Numbered from the stretch's first letter, positions 27,012 to 36,791 are shown. The stretch is DNA of 64,000 nucleotides from Pseudomonas putida (GCF_001941965.1 NZ_MKZO01000036.1:248001-312000); one strand, 5' to 3'. Notes: a model not told the origin generated them from the letters alone. Translations and numbers: made by a program.

Positions 27012-27117
27012 CAGCAGCTGCAAGCGGCCAGTAGCAAGGTTCAAGCAGAAGCGGTTCGCGCCGCTCCTGCTTTTTTCTTGCCGCTTGCCGCTTGAGGCTT
27101 GCGGCTGAAAGGAACGT
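27012..27117. repeat. Family B repeat element (degenerate) with ahcY terminator
   Basis: CAGCTGCAAGCGGCCAG at the left end and CTTGCCGCTTGCCGCTTGAG near 27079-27110 are diverged copies of the AGCTTCAAGCTGCAAGC-type unit also present at 54298 and 61708. The ahcY terminator lies inside the element. Confidence 0.6.
27044..27076 (+). terminator. Intrinsic terminator after ahcY
   Basis: GCAG plus AGCGG pairs with CCGCT plus CTGC around a TTCGCG loop, followed by TTTTTTC. It separates ahcY from metF, 33 bp after the ahcY stop codon. Confidence 0.85.
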
Positions 27118-27120
27118 CAA

Positions 27121-27966
27121 ATGACTCAGGAACGCCGTTACAGCTTCGAGTTCTTCCCGACCAAGACCGACGCTGGACATGAAAAACTGCTCGCCACCGC
27201 TCGCACGCTGGCCAGCTACAACCCGGATTTCTTCTCCTGCACCTACGGGGCCGGCGGTTCGACCCGTGACCGCACCCTGAACACCGTGCTGCAGCTGGAA
27301 AGCGAAGTGAAGGTCCCGGCTGCGCCGCACCTGTCCTGCGTCGGCGACAGCAAGGAAGACCTGCGCGCCCTGCTGGCCCAGTACAAGGCCGCCGGCATCA
27401 AGCGCATCGTCGCCCTGCGCGGTGACCTGCCCTCCGGCATGGGCATGGCCAGCGGCGAGCTGCGCTACGCCAACGAGCTTGTGGAATTCATCCGCGCCGA
27501 AACCGCCGACCAGTTCCATATCGAAATTGCCGCCTACCCGGAGATGCATCCGCAGGCGCACAACTTCGAGGACGACCTGGCGAACTTCGTGCGCAAGGCC
27601 AAGGCCGGCGCCGACAGCGCCATCACCCAGTACTTCTTCAACGCCGAAAGCTACTTCTACTTCGTCGAACGCGTGCAGAAGCTGGGGGTGAAGATCCCGG
27701 TGGTCCCGGGGATCATGCCGATCACCAACTACAGCAAGCTGGCGCGCTTCTCCGACGCCTGTGGCGCCGAGATCCCGCGCTGGATCCGCAAGCAACTGGA
27801 AGCCTACGGCGACGACGCCAAGAGCATCCAGGCGTTTGGCGAAGAGGTCATCACTCGCATGTGCGAACAACTGCTGCAAGGCGGCGCACCGGGCCTGCAC
27901 TTCTACACCCTGAACCAGGCCGAACCTAGCCTGGCGATCTGGAACAACCTCAAGCTGCCTCGTTGA
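27121..27966 (+). CDS. metF: Methylenetetrahydrofolate reductase
   Basis: A 281-residue FAD enzyme that reduces 5,10-methylene-THF to 5-methyl-THF, the methyl donor for methionine synthesis. Blocks seen are YSFEFFPTKTDAGHEKL, CTYGAGGSTRDRT, RGDLPSGMG, and GADSAITQYFFNAESY. Length is normal for bacterial MetF. Although ahcY lies just upstream, a strong terminator separates them, so metF probably has its own promoter or depends on read-through. Confidence 0.96.
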   Translation: MTQERRYSFEFFPTKTDAGHEKLLATARTLASYNPDFFSCTYGAGGSTRDRTLNTVLQLESEVKVPAAPHLSCVGDSKEDLRALLAQYKAAGIKRIVALRGDLPSGMGMASGELRYANELVEFIRAETADQFHIEIAAYPEMHPQAHNFEDDLANFVRKAKAGADSAITQYFFNAESYFYFVERVQKLGVKIPVVPGIMPITNYSKLARFSDACGAEIPRWIRKQLEAYGDDAKSIQAFGEEVITRMCEQLLQGGAPGLHFYTLNQAEPSLAIWNNLKLPR

Positions 27967-27973
27967 TCCAGAT

Positions 27974-28015
27974 GGCGATGGTGTCCATGCGTTGTGGCAC
28001 CATCGCCTTCTTTTT
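27974..28015 (+). terminator. Intrinsic terminator after metF
   Basis: GGCGATGGTG (27974-27983) pairs perfectly with CACCATCGCC (27998-28007), followed by TTCTTTTT. The stem starts 8 bp after the metF stop codon. Confidence 0.93.
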
Positions 28016-28036
28016 GCCCCTCCGGCCTGTCCGCCA

Positions 28037-28822
28037 ATGCCCAGATTCGCCTACCTGCTGACCGCCCTGCTGTTGAGCTGCATGAGCCTGCTGGCCCGTG
28101 CGGAACAGTTGCGCATCGTCAGCGACCCCTGGGCGCCCTATGTCTATGAGGAAAACGGCGAGGCCAAGGGCATCGATTACGAAGTCACCGCCGAGGTGTT
28201 CAAGCGCCTGGGAGTGGACGTGCGCTGGGAGTTCATGCCGTGGAAGCGCTGCATGCTGATGGTCGACCAGGGCCTGGCCGACGGCGTGATCGACATTTTC
28301 CAGAACGCAGCACGCAGCAGCCAGCTGTATTACCCCAGCGAGCCGCTGTCGGTGGTGGAGTTCGTGCTGTTCCAGGCCAATGACCGGCCCCACGACGTTG
28401 AGTCGCTGGAGGACCTGAAGGACCTGACCGTCGGCACCTCCGCCGGTTACGACTATGGCGCCGGCTTCCTGCAATCGCCGCTGTTCCGCCGCGAGGCGGC
28501 GCCGACTCAGGAAGCCAACTTCGGCAAGCTGCTGCGCGGGCGCATCGACCTGCTCATCACCGACCGCCGGGTTGGCCGCTACATGCTCGACCAGCTGGGC
28601 CTGCAGGACCGCATCAGCGAGCTGCCGCTGGTGGTCAGCCGGCAGAAACAGTACCTGGCGGTGCGCCGCAACGCCGGCATGGACCTTCTGGCCCAGCGTT
28701 TCGCCGCCGAACTGCGGCGTTTCAAGCAGGAACCGGCCTACGCCGAGCTGCAGGCGCGCTATGGCCATGTAATAACGACGAATACAGAAGCCGTTGAGCA
28801 GCAGGAACGCAGCACTCCCTGA
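28037..28822 (+). CDS. Periplasmic substrate-binding protein (SBP_bac_3 type)
   Basis: A 261-residue protein with a signal peptide (MPRFAYLLTALLLSCMSLLARA), then EQLRIVSDPWAPYVYEENGE, the usual start of amino-acid-type binding proteins. No permease or ATPase gene accompanies it. The ATG at 28037 starts the signal peptide; the frame extends 15 codons upstream into the metF terminator. Together with the protein at 4352 this makes two orphan binding proteins in the window. Confidence 0.78.
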   Translation: MPRFAYLLTALLLSCMSLLARAEQLRIVSDPWAPYVYEENGEAKGIDYEVTAEVFKRLGVDVRWEFMPWKRCMLMVDQGLADGVIDIFQNAARSSQLYYPSEPLSVVEFVLFQANDRPHDVESLEDLKDLTVGTSAGYDYGAGFLQSPLFRREAAPTQEANFGKLLRGRIDLLITDRRVGRYMLDQLGLQDRISELPLVVSRQKQYLAVRRNAGMDLLAQRFAAELRRFKQEPAYAELQARYGHVITTNTEAVEQQERSTP

Positions 28823-28828
28823 TTGCTC

Positions 28829-28837
28829 TGTTATACT
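28829..28837 (+). promoter_or_regulatory. Extended -10 promoter candidate for rhlE
   Basis: TGTTATACT contains an extended -10 (TG, one base, TATACT) just after the stop codon of the binding-protein gene. No good -35 is seen 17 bp upstream, which is common for extended -10 promoters. It would give a leader of about 165 nt before rhlE. Confidence 0.5.
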
Positions 28838-29009
28838 CGGGCCTTTCCGCCAGGCTTACGCCCGGACGCTGGCCCCTGAACAACGCATCCCGACCTTCGA
28901 ATGCACAGGCAGACCAGCAGGACCGGACGCGACAGCATCGCCCCCGATGCCCTTCGCGCCAGGCACGATCATCCCATCGGGCACAGCCCTTACTAGAACA
29001 GGATTTCTC

Positions 29010-30905
29010 ATGTCCTTTGCTTCCCTCGGTCTCTCCGAGGCTCTAGTCCGCGCTATCGAGGCTGCGGGCTACACCCAGCCGACTCCGGTGCAACAGCGGG
29101 CGATTCCCGCCGTGTTGCAAGGACGCGACCTGATGGTCGCGGCACAGACAGGTACTGGCAAGACCGGCGGTTTCGCCCTGCCGATCCTCGAGCGCCTGTT
29201 CCCGGGTGGTCACCCGGACAAGTCGCAGCGTCACGGCCCGCGCCAGCCGCGCGTACTGGTCCTGACCCCGACCCGCGAACTGGCTGCCCAGGTCCACGAC
29301 AGCTTCAAGATCTACGCCCGTGACCTGAAATTCGTCAGCGCCTGCATCTTCGGCGGCGTCGGCATGAACCCGCAGGTCCAGGCCATGTCCCGTGGTGTCG
29401 ACGTGCTCGTCGCCTGCCCGGGTCGCCTGCTGGACCTGGCCGGCCAGGGCAGCGTCGACCTCAGCCACGTCGAGATCCTGGTGCTGGACGAAGCCGACCG
29501 CATGCTCGACATGGGCTTCATCCACGATGTGAAGAAGGTCCTCGCCCGCCTCCCGGCCAAGCGCCAGAACCTGCTGTTCTCGGCGACCTTCTCGAAAGAC
29601 ATCACCGACCTCGCCGACAAGCTGCTGCACAACCCCGAACGCATCGAAGTCACCCCGCCGAACACCACGGTGGAGCGTATCGAGCAGCGCGTGTTCCGCC
29701 TCCCGGCCAGCCACAAGCGCGCCCTGCTGGCGCACCTGATCACCGCTGGCGCCTGGGAACAGGTGCTGGTCTTCACCCGCACCAAGCACGGCGCCAACCG
29801 CCTGGCCGAGTACCTGGAAAAGCACGGCCTGACCGCCGCCGCGATCCACGGCAACAAGAGCCAGAACGCCCGCACCAAGGCCCTGGCCGACTTCAAGTCG
29901 GGCGCCGTGCGGATCATGGTCGCCACCGATATCGCTGCCCGCGGCCTGGATATCGACCAACTGCCGCACGTGGTCAACTTCGAGCTGCCGAACGTCGAGG
30001 AAGACTACGTCCATCGTATCGGCCGTACCGGTCGTGCGGGCCGCTCCGGCGAGGCCATCTCGCTGGTCGCGCCGGATGAAGAAAAACTGCTCAAGAGCAT
30101 CGAGCGCGTCACTCGCCAGAAGATCCCGGATGGCGACCTGATGGGCTTCGACATCTCCGCCGTCGAGGCCGAGAAGCCGGAAGTGCGCGAGCCACGCCCG
30201 CAGAACAACCAGCGCCGTGGCCAGCGCGCCGACGGCAGCAATGCCGGCGGCCGCAAGGACAAAGGCAAGGACAAGGGCAAAGAGAAAGACAGCAACAAGG
30301 ACGCCAGGCCGGCGGGTGAGAAGCCTGCCGAGAAGTCCGCTGGCGGCCGCCAGGAACAGCGCAAGCCACGGGATCGCAAGCCGCGCCAGCAGCAGAACGC
30401 CCAGCAGGGCGCACCGGCTGCTCCGGCCAATCGTGATCCGGAAGAGTTCCTGGATGACGACGTGGACAACTTCGGCAACCGCGCCGACTACGTCAGCCCT
30501 TACCAGAACAAGGGCGGCCAGGGTCGCAATCGTCGTCCGGGCACCCAGGCCGGTGCCGGCAACGGTGGTGGCCAGGCCCGTGGTGGTCAGCCGCGCAGCA
30601 ATGGCGGTGGTTCGGGTCAGCCGCGCAACAACAATGGCGGCGGTGCCAATGGCGAGAAGCGTGGTGGTGCGCGTAACGGTGGCGGCCAGGCGCGTCGCGA
30701 TGGCAGCAACAACCGCCGTCCGGCCCGTGACGATCGTCAGGAACCGGCCGTGCGCAGCCCGCGTGAAGGCCAGCCACAGCAGAACCAGCCGAAAATCATG
30801 CACAAGGAATCGAAGATCGATCGTTTCCCGTCCATGGAACAGCTGGAGCAACTGCCGAGCCGTCCTCGGGGTGAGAAGCCTGCGTTGCTGACCCGCAATC
30901 GCTGA
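29010..30905 (+). CDS. rhlE: DEAD-box RNA helicase RhlE with long basic tail
   Basis: A 631-residue helicase. The Q-motif region is at the N-terminus (YTQPTPVQQRAIPAVLQ), followed by motif I AQTGTGKT (about 45-52), the DEAD box in VLDEADRMLDMGF (about 160), SAT, ARGLDI and HRIGRTGRAG. From about residue 385 a long low-complexity tail is rich in Gly, Arg, Asn, Gln and Lys, ending RGEKPALLTRNR. Such tails bind RNA and promote condensate-like assembly in related proteins. The ATG at 29010 has an ACAGGA ribosome-binding site. RhlE is linked to ribosome assembly and RNA turnover. Confidence 0.94.
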   Translation: MSFASLGLSEALVRAIEAAGYTQPTPVQQRAIPAVLQGRDLMVAAQTGTGKTGGFALPILERLFPGGHPDKSQRHGPRQPRVLVLTPTRELAAQVHDSFKIYARDLKFVSACIFGGVGMNPQVQAMSRGVDVLVACPGRLLDLAGQGSVDLSHVEILVLDEADRMLDMGFIHDVKKVLARLPAKRQNLLFSATFSKDITDLADKLLHNPERIEVTPPNTTVERIEQRVFRLPASHKRALLAHLITAGAWEQVLVFTRTKHGANRLAEYLEKHGLTAAAIHGNKSQNARTKALADFKSGAVRIMVATDIAARGLDIDQLPHVVNFELPNVEEDYVHRIGRTGRAGRSGEAISLVAPDEEKLLKSIERVTRQKIPDGDLMGFDISAVEAEKPEVREPRPQNNQRRGQRADGSNAGGRKDKGKDKGKEKDSNKDARPAGEKPAEKSAGGRQEQRKPRDRKPRQQQNAQQGAPAAPANRDPEEFLDDDVDNFGNRADYVSPYQNKGGQGRNRRPGTQAGAGNGGGQARGGQPRSNGGGSGQPRNNNGGGANGEKRGGARNGGGQARRDGSNNRRPARDDRQEPAVRSPREGQPQQNQPKIMHKESKIDRFPSMEQLEQLPSRPRGEKPALLTRNR

Positions 30906-30924
30906 GTTTTTTATTGCCTGTCCT

Positions 30925-31007
30925 GGCCTCATCGCTGGCAAGCCAGCTCCCACAGGTTCAGCGGTGCACCCGATTCCTGTGGGAGCTGGCTTGCCAGCGA
31001 TGAGGCC
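30925..31007. repeat. REPIN pair 7
   Basis: Inverted REP arms (GGCCTCATCGCTGGCAAG at 30925, and its complement ending GCGATGAGGCC at 31007) follow rhlE and lie before the shared terminator. Confidence 0.93.
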
Positions 31008-31030
31008 CTGAAGAACACAGCAAGACCCCA

Positions 31031-31066
31031 AACAAAAACGCCGCCCCTGAGGGCGGCGTTTTTGTT
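31031..31066. terminator. Bidirectional intrinsic terminator between rhlE and yceI
   Basis: Perfect arms AACAAAAACGCCGCCC (31031-31046) and GGGCGGCGTTTTTGTT (31051-31066) around CTGA. Symmetric A/T tails allow termination of both convergent transcripts. Confidence 0.95.
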
Positions 31067-31079
31067 GGCGAGGCAGAAA

Positions 31080-31658
31080 TTACTTCTGCTTCACACCTTC
31101 GACCGAGATATCCAGGTCCAGGGTCTGGGAGGACGGGCCTGGGCCTTTGATGCCGAAGTCGTTCAGGTTCAGGGTGGTGGTGGCGTTGAAGCCGGCACGC
31201 TCGCCGCCCCATGGATCCTTGCCTTCACCGTTGAAGGTGGCCTTGAAGGTGACCGGCTTGGTCACGCCGTGCAGGGTCAGGTCGCCGGTGACGTCAGCAG
31301 TCTTCTCGCCGGTGGATTTCACTGCGGTGGAGACGAACTTGGCGTCCGGGTATTTCTTCACGTCGAGGAAGTCGGCGCTGGCGATGTGCTTGTCACGCTC
31401 GGCGTGGTTCGACCAGACGCTGGCGGTCTTCAGGTCGACGCTGATCTTGCTCGCTTCAGGCTTGGCGGCATCCCAGGAGAAGGAACCGTCGAAGTCCTTG
31501 AAGGTACCGTGGATGAAGCTGTAGCCCAGGTGGCTGATCTTCCAGTCGACGAATGCGTGCTGGCCTTCCTTGTCGATCTTGTAGTCGGCGGCCATTGCCT
31601 GGCCAGCCGAGAGCAGAGCGGTACCCAGTGCCAGAGCGGCAAAAGTCTTTTTCAACAT
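31080..31658 (-). CDS. yceI: YceI-family periplasmic lipid-binding protein
   Basis: A 192-residue secreted protein with a signal peptide ending AMA, followed by the YceI lipocalin-like fold (DYKIDKEGQHAFVDWKISH, and LTLHGVTKPVTF). YceI proteins bind polyisoprenoids or quinone-like lipids. The P. aeruginosa homologue near rhlE has been described as a secreted small protease (PasP); this is from memory. It follows the cytochrome b561 gene, a pairing also seen in E. coli (yceJ-yceI). Confidence 0.92.
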   Translation of the reverse strand: MLKKTFAALALGTALLSAGQAMAADYKIDKEGQHAFVDWKISHLGYSFIHGTFKDFDGSFSWDAAKPEASKISVDLKTASVWSNHAERDKHIASADFLDVKKYPDAKFVSTAVKSTGEKTADVTGDLTLHGVTKPVTFKATFNGEGKDPWGGERAGFNATTTLNLNDFGIKGPGPSSQTLDLDISVEGVKQK

Positions 31659-31689
31659 TCTTTCGATTCCTTTGAGTGGAGGTTGAACA

Positions 31690-32241
31690 TCAAGCCTTGC
31701 GGCCCAGCATGCGCGTCAGGGTCGCATCACGGTCGATAAAGTGGTGTTTCACAGCGGCCAGCCCGTGCAGGACGGCGAACACCACCAGTCCCCAGGCCAG
31801 ATAGAGATGAATCACGCCAGCGATATCAGCCTGATCGGGCAGGCCGGAAACCAGTGCTGGCACTTCGAACAGACCGAATACCGGGATTCCCGCGCCATCG
31901 GCGGTGGAAATCAGGTAGCCGGCGATCAAAACGGCGAACAGGCCGACATACAGCAGCAGGTGCCCAAGCTTGGCGGCCACGCGGGTCAGCGTGCCGTGGT
32001 TGGCCGGTGCCGGTGGCGGCGGGCTGACGAAACGCCAGACCACCCGCAGCAGCATCAGCGCCAGCACGGTCAGGCCGATGCCCTTGTGCAGTTCCGGCGC
32101 GGTGTGGCGCCAGGTGCTGTAGTAATCCAGACCGACCATCCAGAGCCCCAGCCCGAACAGCCCGAACACTGCCAGGGCAATGCCCCAATGCAGGAACATG
32201 CTGATCAGGCCATAGCGAGAAGATGAATTGCGAAGCTGCAT
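31690..32241 (-). CDS. Cytochrome b561 (YceJ/CybB type)
   Basis: A 183-residue membrane protein with four transmembrane helices and paired histidines for haem b (for example FLHWGIALAVFGLFG, APELHKGIGLTVLALML, LGHLLLYVGLFAVLIAG, VIHLYLAWGLVVFAVLHG). It probably passes electrons from ubiquinol in the inner membrane. It is 31 bp upstream of yceI, in the same operon. A PmrA-box-like repeat lies about 115 bp upstream. Confidence 0.9.
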   Translation of the reverse strand: MQLRNSSSRYGLISMFLHWGIALAVFGLFGLGLWMVGLDYYSTWRHTAPELHKGIGLTVLALMLLRVVWRFVSPPPPAPANHGTLTRVAAKLGHLLLYVGLFAVLIAGYLISTADGAGIPVFGLFEVPALVSGLPDQADIAGVIHLYLAWGLVVFAVLHGLAAVKHHFIDRDATLTRMLGRKA

Positions 32242-32356
32242 TTGCCGGGATCCCCGTAAGAATTGCTGCCAAGACTAACCGGTTATTTATCGATAGGAAG
32301 CGGAAAATTTCGCTATTAACTATCGGAAAAATAGATGCTTAGTCTGAGCAAGAGGC

Positions 32357-32373
32357 GTTAAGGAAACATTAAG
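32357..32373 (-). promoter_or_regulatory. PmrA-box-like direct repeat upstream of cybB-yceI
   Basis: On the minus strand CTTAAT and CTTAAC are spaced by GTTTC. This matches the YTTAAK-N5-YTTAAK box bound by PmrA/QseB/ColR-type OmpR-family regulators except for the last base. The surrounding 32242-32400 stretch is unusually A+T-rich and also holds a dyad (CGATAG...CTATCG, 32293-32329). No regulator gene is nearby. Confidence 0.55.
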
Positions 32374-32440
32374 GCCGGGGGGAAGACTGTAGACGGGGTT
32401 TTGGAGGATTGCGAAGGGCTTTGGAAATGAGGTGTTGCAG

Positions 32441-32531
32441 AGGGCCTCATCGCTGGCAAGCCAGCTCCCACAGGTACTGCACAAGTCTTGAGGCCTGTGC
32501 TGAACCTGTGGGAGCTGGCTTGCCAGCGATT
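32441..32531. repeat. REPIN pair 8
   Basis: An AGGGCCTCATCGCTGGCAAG arm at 32441 faces an inverted arm ending CTTGCCAGCGATTG near 32531. Together with the promoter region it fills the 297-bp gap between cybB and the amine oxidase gene. Confidence 0.9.
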
Positions 32532-32538
32532 GCGGCAG

Positions 32539-34308
32539 TCAGCCTGCCTTGGCCTTAGTGTCAGCCGCCGGTTTCTTGGCCGGCGCTGCTTTCGCTTCAG
32601 TCTTCTTGGCTGGCGCATGAGTAGCAGCAGGCTTCTTCGGAGCCGGCTTGGTCTCAGCCTTCTTCACCGGCGCCGGTTTGGCCGCCGGAGCAACCTTGAC
32701 CGGCTCTTCCTTCACCACCGGAGCCGGAGCAACGGGAGCCGCCGGGGCCGGGGCTGGAGCAACAGGCGCCACCGCCGTTTCCGCCGCTTTGGCCGTTTCC
32801 GCAGCAGGCTTCTCATCCCCACCACCGAACAGCCGCGAGAAGAACCCGCCCTTCTCTTCCTTGCCCTTGCCCGCCGCCGCTACCGCAGCACCCGCCGCCG
32901 CAGCCGCCACGACCGGCTTGGCATCGAACGACTTGCCCGCCGCCAGGTCCTGCACCTGCCCCGCCGCGCGCTGGCCGCTGCGCAGCGCGCCTTCCAGGGT
33001 GCCGGGATACAGGGCGTCGGTGTGCTCGCCGGCAAAGGCGATGCGCTGCACCGGCGTCTCCCACAGGCGCCAGTACTTGCTGATCTGGCCGGGGCCGTAG
33101 GCCAGGTAGGAACCGCCGGTACCGGCATCGGTGCTGTAGCGGCGAATCTCGTAGCCGCTGAACGAGCCTCGCGCCTGTGGATAGAAGGCATGCAGGCGGA
33201 TCAGTACCTGGTCGACCATCTGCTTGTCACCGAACGCCTGCATCACCCGGGCGTTGTCGCCGGACAGGTTGATCACCACGTTGGCGCCACCCTTGAGCGC
33301 CGGTTCGATCCACAGCATGCCGAGGCCGGCGTTGCTGTAGATCTCGCCGGACATGCGCGCGCGGCTTTCCCAGACCGGGGTCTTGAACTTCAGCATCAAC
33401 TGGTCGCGCCAGCCGTAGTTGGTGCCCTTGAGGGCCGCAAGGTGCTTGTCGTCCAGGCCCGGGGTCAGCTGGATCTTCGCCAGCGCACGCAGCGGCACGG
33501 CCAGTACCAGGTAGTCGGCCTGGTAGCCAACGCCACCGACCTTGACGGTCACGCCGTCCTTGTCCTGGCTGATGGCGGTGACCGGCGAACTGGTCTTGAT
33601 GGTTTTCAGTTGCTTGACGAAGGCCTGGGCCAGTACCGGGCTGCCGCCGGGCAGACGGGCGGCGCGCAGGTCACGGTCATTGACGCCACGGTAGACGCGG
33701 CTCTGCTGGGCGAAATACAACAGCGACAGGCGCGACGGCTCGTCATAGCGGGTACGGATCTGCTGGTTGACCAGTTGCCGCGCGGTGGCCGGCAGTTGCA
33801 GCTTGTCCAGCCAGGCGGAAACGGTGATCTGGTCGAGGGCGAACAGGGTGCTGGTCGCCTTCGGGTTTTCCGGGTCGCTGACGGACGCGGCGAGGTCATC
33901 GAGGGTTTTCTCGTAGCGTTTCAGCGCCTCGGCGGTGGCCGGCTGCTTGGTCGCCAGGTCGGCGGCGCTGAAATATTCGCCGTCGATCAGGTAGCTCGGG
34001 GTCCGCACGAACTCCGGCGCCGGCAGGGTGGTGAGCTTGAAGTTGTCCAGGTACTTGTTCAGTACCGGCTGCACCTTGCTGTTGCCGATCCACTCGCTGG
34101 TGGCCAGGCCCGAGCGCCCGCCGATGCCGGGCTTGGCCTCCAGCAGGGTGACCTGCCAGCCCTTGTTCTGCAGCTCATAGGCCGCCGTGAGCCCCGCCAG
34201 TCCGCCGCCGACCACGATGGCCGTGGGGGTCTTGGTCGCCGCCATCGCCCCCGCGCTGAACAACCCGATAAACACCAGCGCGCAGCCGCGCAGCCAACCA
34301 GCAGACAT
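32539..34308 (-). CDS. Exported flavin amine oxidase with Ala/Lys/Pro-rich tail
   Basis: A 589-residue flavoprotein. A signal-peptide-like N-terminus (MSAGWLRGCALVFIGLFSAGAMA) precedes the FAD-binding VVGGGLAGLTAAYEL, and the C-terminal FAD motif is YPGTLEGALRSGQRAA. After about residue 456 comes a roughly 130-residue tail rich in Ala, Pro and Lys (PAK/KPA units), resembling AlgP/histone-H1-type tails. The ATG at 34308 has GGAG 8 bp upstream and is preferred, although the frame is open to 34536. An upstream start would place an Arg-Arg pair before the hydrophobic segment. The substrate is unknown. Confidence 0.85.
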   Translation of the reverse strand: MSAGWLRGCALVFIGLFSAGAMAATKTPTAIVVGGGLAGLTAAYELQNKGWQVTLLEAKPGIGGRSGLATSEWIGNSKVQPVLNKYLDNFKLTTLPAPEFVRTPSYLIDGEYFSAADLATKQPATAEALKRYEKTLDDLAASVSDPENPKATSTLFALDQITVSAWLDKLQLPATARQLVNQQIRTRYDEPSRLSLLYFAQQSRVYRGVNDRDLRAARLPGGSPVLAQAFVKQLKTIKTSSPVTAISQDKDGVTVKVGGVGYQADYLVLAVPLRALAKIQLTPGLDDKHLAALKGTNYGWRDQLMLKFKTPVWESRARMSGEIYSNAGLGMLWIEPALKGGANVVINLSGDNARVMQAFGDKQMVDQVLIRLHAFYPQARGSFSGYEIRRYSTDAGTGGSYLAYGPGQISKYWRLWETPVQRIAFAGEHTDALYPGTLEGALRSGQRAAGQVQDLAAGKSFDAKPVVAAAAAGAAVAAAGKGKEEKGGFFSRLFGGGDEKPAAETAKAAETAVAPVAPAPAPAAPVAPAPVVKEEPVKVAPAAKPAPVKKAETKPAPKKPAATHAPAKKTEAKAAPAKKPAADTKAKAG

Positions 34309-34334
34309 TCGTCGAACTCCGGATTTCAAGGCAG

Positions 34335-34357
34335 AAAAAAACGGGGAAGAATCCCCG
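34335..34357 (-). terminator. Terminator-like hairpin in the amine oxidase leader
   Basis: On the minus strand CGGGG pairs with CCCCG around ATTCTT and is followed by TTTTTTT. It lies 27 bp upstream of the chosen start codon, so it would terminate leader transcripts of the amine oxidase gene rather than any annotated upstream gene. A TGACG/CGTCA hairpin precedes it (about 34364-34385). Confidence 0.55.
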
Positions 34358-34455
34358 CTGAACATGACGCCGAAGAATACGTCACGCCACGTAGGCCCGC
34401 CAGCAGCAGGGGCCGAACTGTCTTGCTGCGAAACGGCAGAAAACCTAAACCGACA

Positions 34456-34484
34456 TTGTCCTGATCCCATCCTTTGCTTAGGCT
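34456..34484 (+). promoter_or_regulatory. Sigma-70 promoter candidate for bioA
   Basis: TTGTCC (34456-34461) and TAGGCT (34479-34484) are separated by 17 bp, and the start codon follows 41 bp later. The site lies in the 217-bp divergent gap between the amine oxidase gene and bioA. Confidence 0.55.
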
Positions 34485-34525
34485 TGTCCGGGTTTCCCAC
34501 CCCGCGACGCCAGGAGTACAAGCCG

Positions 34526-35932
<1,407 letters not shown>

Positions 35933-35950
35933 CAGTCCTGTATTGACCTT

Positions 35951-36039
35951 GAGGGCCCTATCGCTGGCAAGCCAGCTCCCACAGGTATCGCGTGCACCGC
36001 TGAACCTGTGGGAGCTGGCTTGCCAGCGATGAGGCCCTA
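35951..36039. repeat. REPIN pair 9
   Basis: Inverted REP arms (GAGGGCCCTATCGCTGGC at 35951 and GCCAGCGATGAGGCCCTA ending at 36039) fill most of the gap between bioA and rsmE. Confidence 0.93.
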
Positions 36040-36071
36040 GAAAACACCCAATTTTTCATGTCGAGCCCCCA

Positions 36072-36791
36072 ATGAGACTCTCCCGCTTTTTCATCGACGC
36101 CCCGCTGAGCCTCGGCGAGCACGATCTGCCTGAAGCCCAGGCCCATTACATCGGCCGTGTCCTGCGCATGAACGCCGGCGACGCGGTGCAGCTGTTCGAC
36201 GGCAGCGGCCAGGAATACCTCGGCCAGTTGCTCGAAGTCGGCAAGAAAACCGTGCGCGTCAGCCTCGCCGAAGCCCTCCCCGGCCAGGCCGAATCACCGC
36301 TGCACATCCACCTCGGCCAGGGCCTGTCCCGCGGCGAGCGCATGGACTGGGCGATCCAGAAGGCCACCGAGCTGGGAGTGAATGTGATCACCCCGATCGT
36401 CAGCGAACGCTGCGAAGTGCGCCTGAAGGACGAACGCGCCGACAAGCGCCTGGCCCACTGGCGCCAGGTGGCGATCAGCGCCTGCGAACAATGCGGCCGC
36501 TCCAGCGTCCCGCAGATCAACCCGCCGGTAACCCTGGCCGAGTGGCTGGCCGCCAGTAACGAAGACCTGAAACTGGTCCTGCACCCGGTGGCCGAACCCC
36601 TGGTCAGCCACGAACGCCCCGCCAGCCTGGCCTTCCTGATCGGTCCGGAAGGCGGCCTGTCGGACGCCGAAGTGGAACAGGCCAAGGCCAGCGGCTTCCA
36701 TTCCGCCCGCCTCGGCCCTCGGGTCCTGCGCACGGAAACCGCGCCGGTGGTGGCGCTGGCCGTGGCCCAGCAGCTGTGGGGCGACTTCTAG
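36072..36791 (+). CDS. rsmE: 16S rRNA (uracil-1498-N3)-methyltransferase
   Basis: A 239-residue SPOUT-class methyltransferase that methylates U1498 of 16S rRNA. The N-terminal PUA-like part includes AHYIGRVLRMNAGDAVQLFDG. The C-terminal trefoil-knot SAM site shows FLIGPEGGLSDAEVEQA and RLGPRVLRTETAPVVAL. It overlaps the convergent chpC-like gene by 4 bp. Confidence 0.94.
   Translation: MRLSRFFIDAPLSLGEHDLPEAQAHYIGRVLRMNAGDAVQLFDGSGQEYLGQLLEVGKKTVRVSLAEALPGQAESPLHIHLGQGLSRGERMDWAIQKATELGVNVITPIVSERCEVRLKDERADKRLAHWRQVAISACEQCGRSSVPQINPPVTLAEWLAASNEDLKLVLHPVAEPLVSHERPASLAFLIGPEGGLSDAEVEQAKASGFHSARLGPRVLRTETAPVVALAVAQQLWGDF

Noticed and set aside
29043..31031. 662-codon minus-strand frame opposite rhlE
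   Set aside because: It is the antisense of the RhlE helicase motifs and tail; its composition is Ala/Val/Thr-rich with no family pattern.
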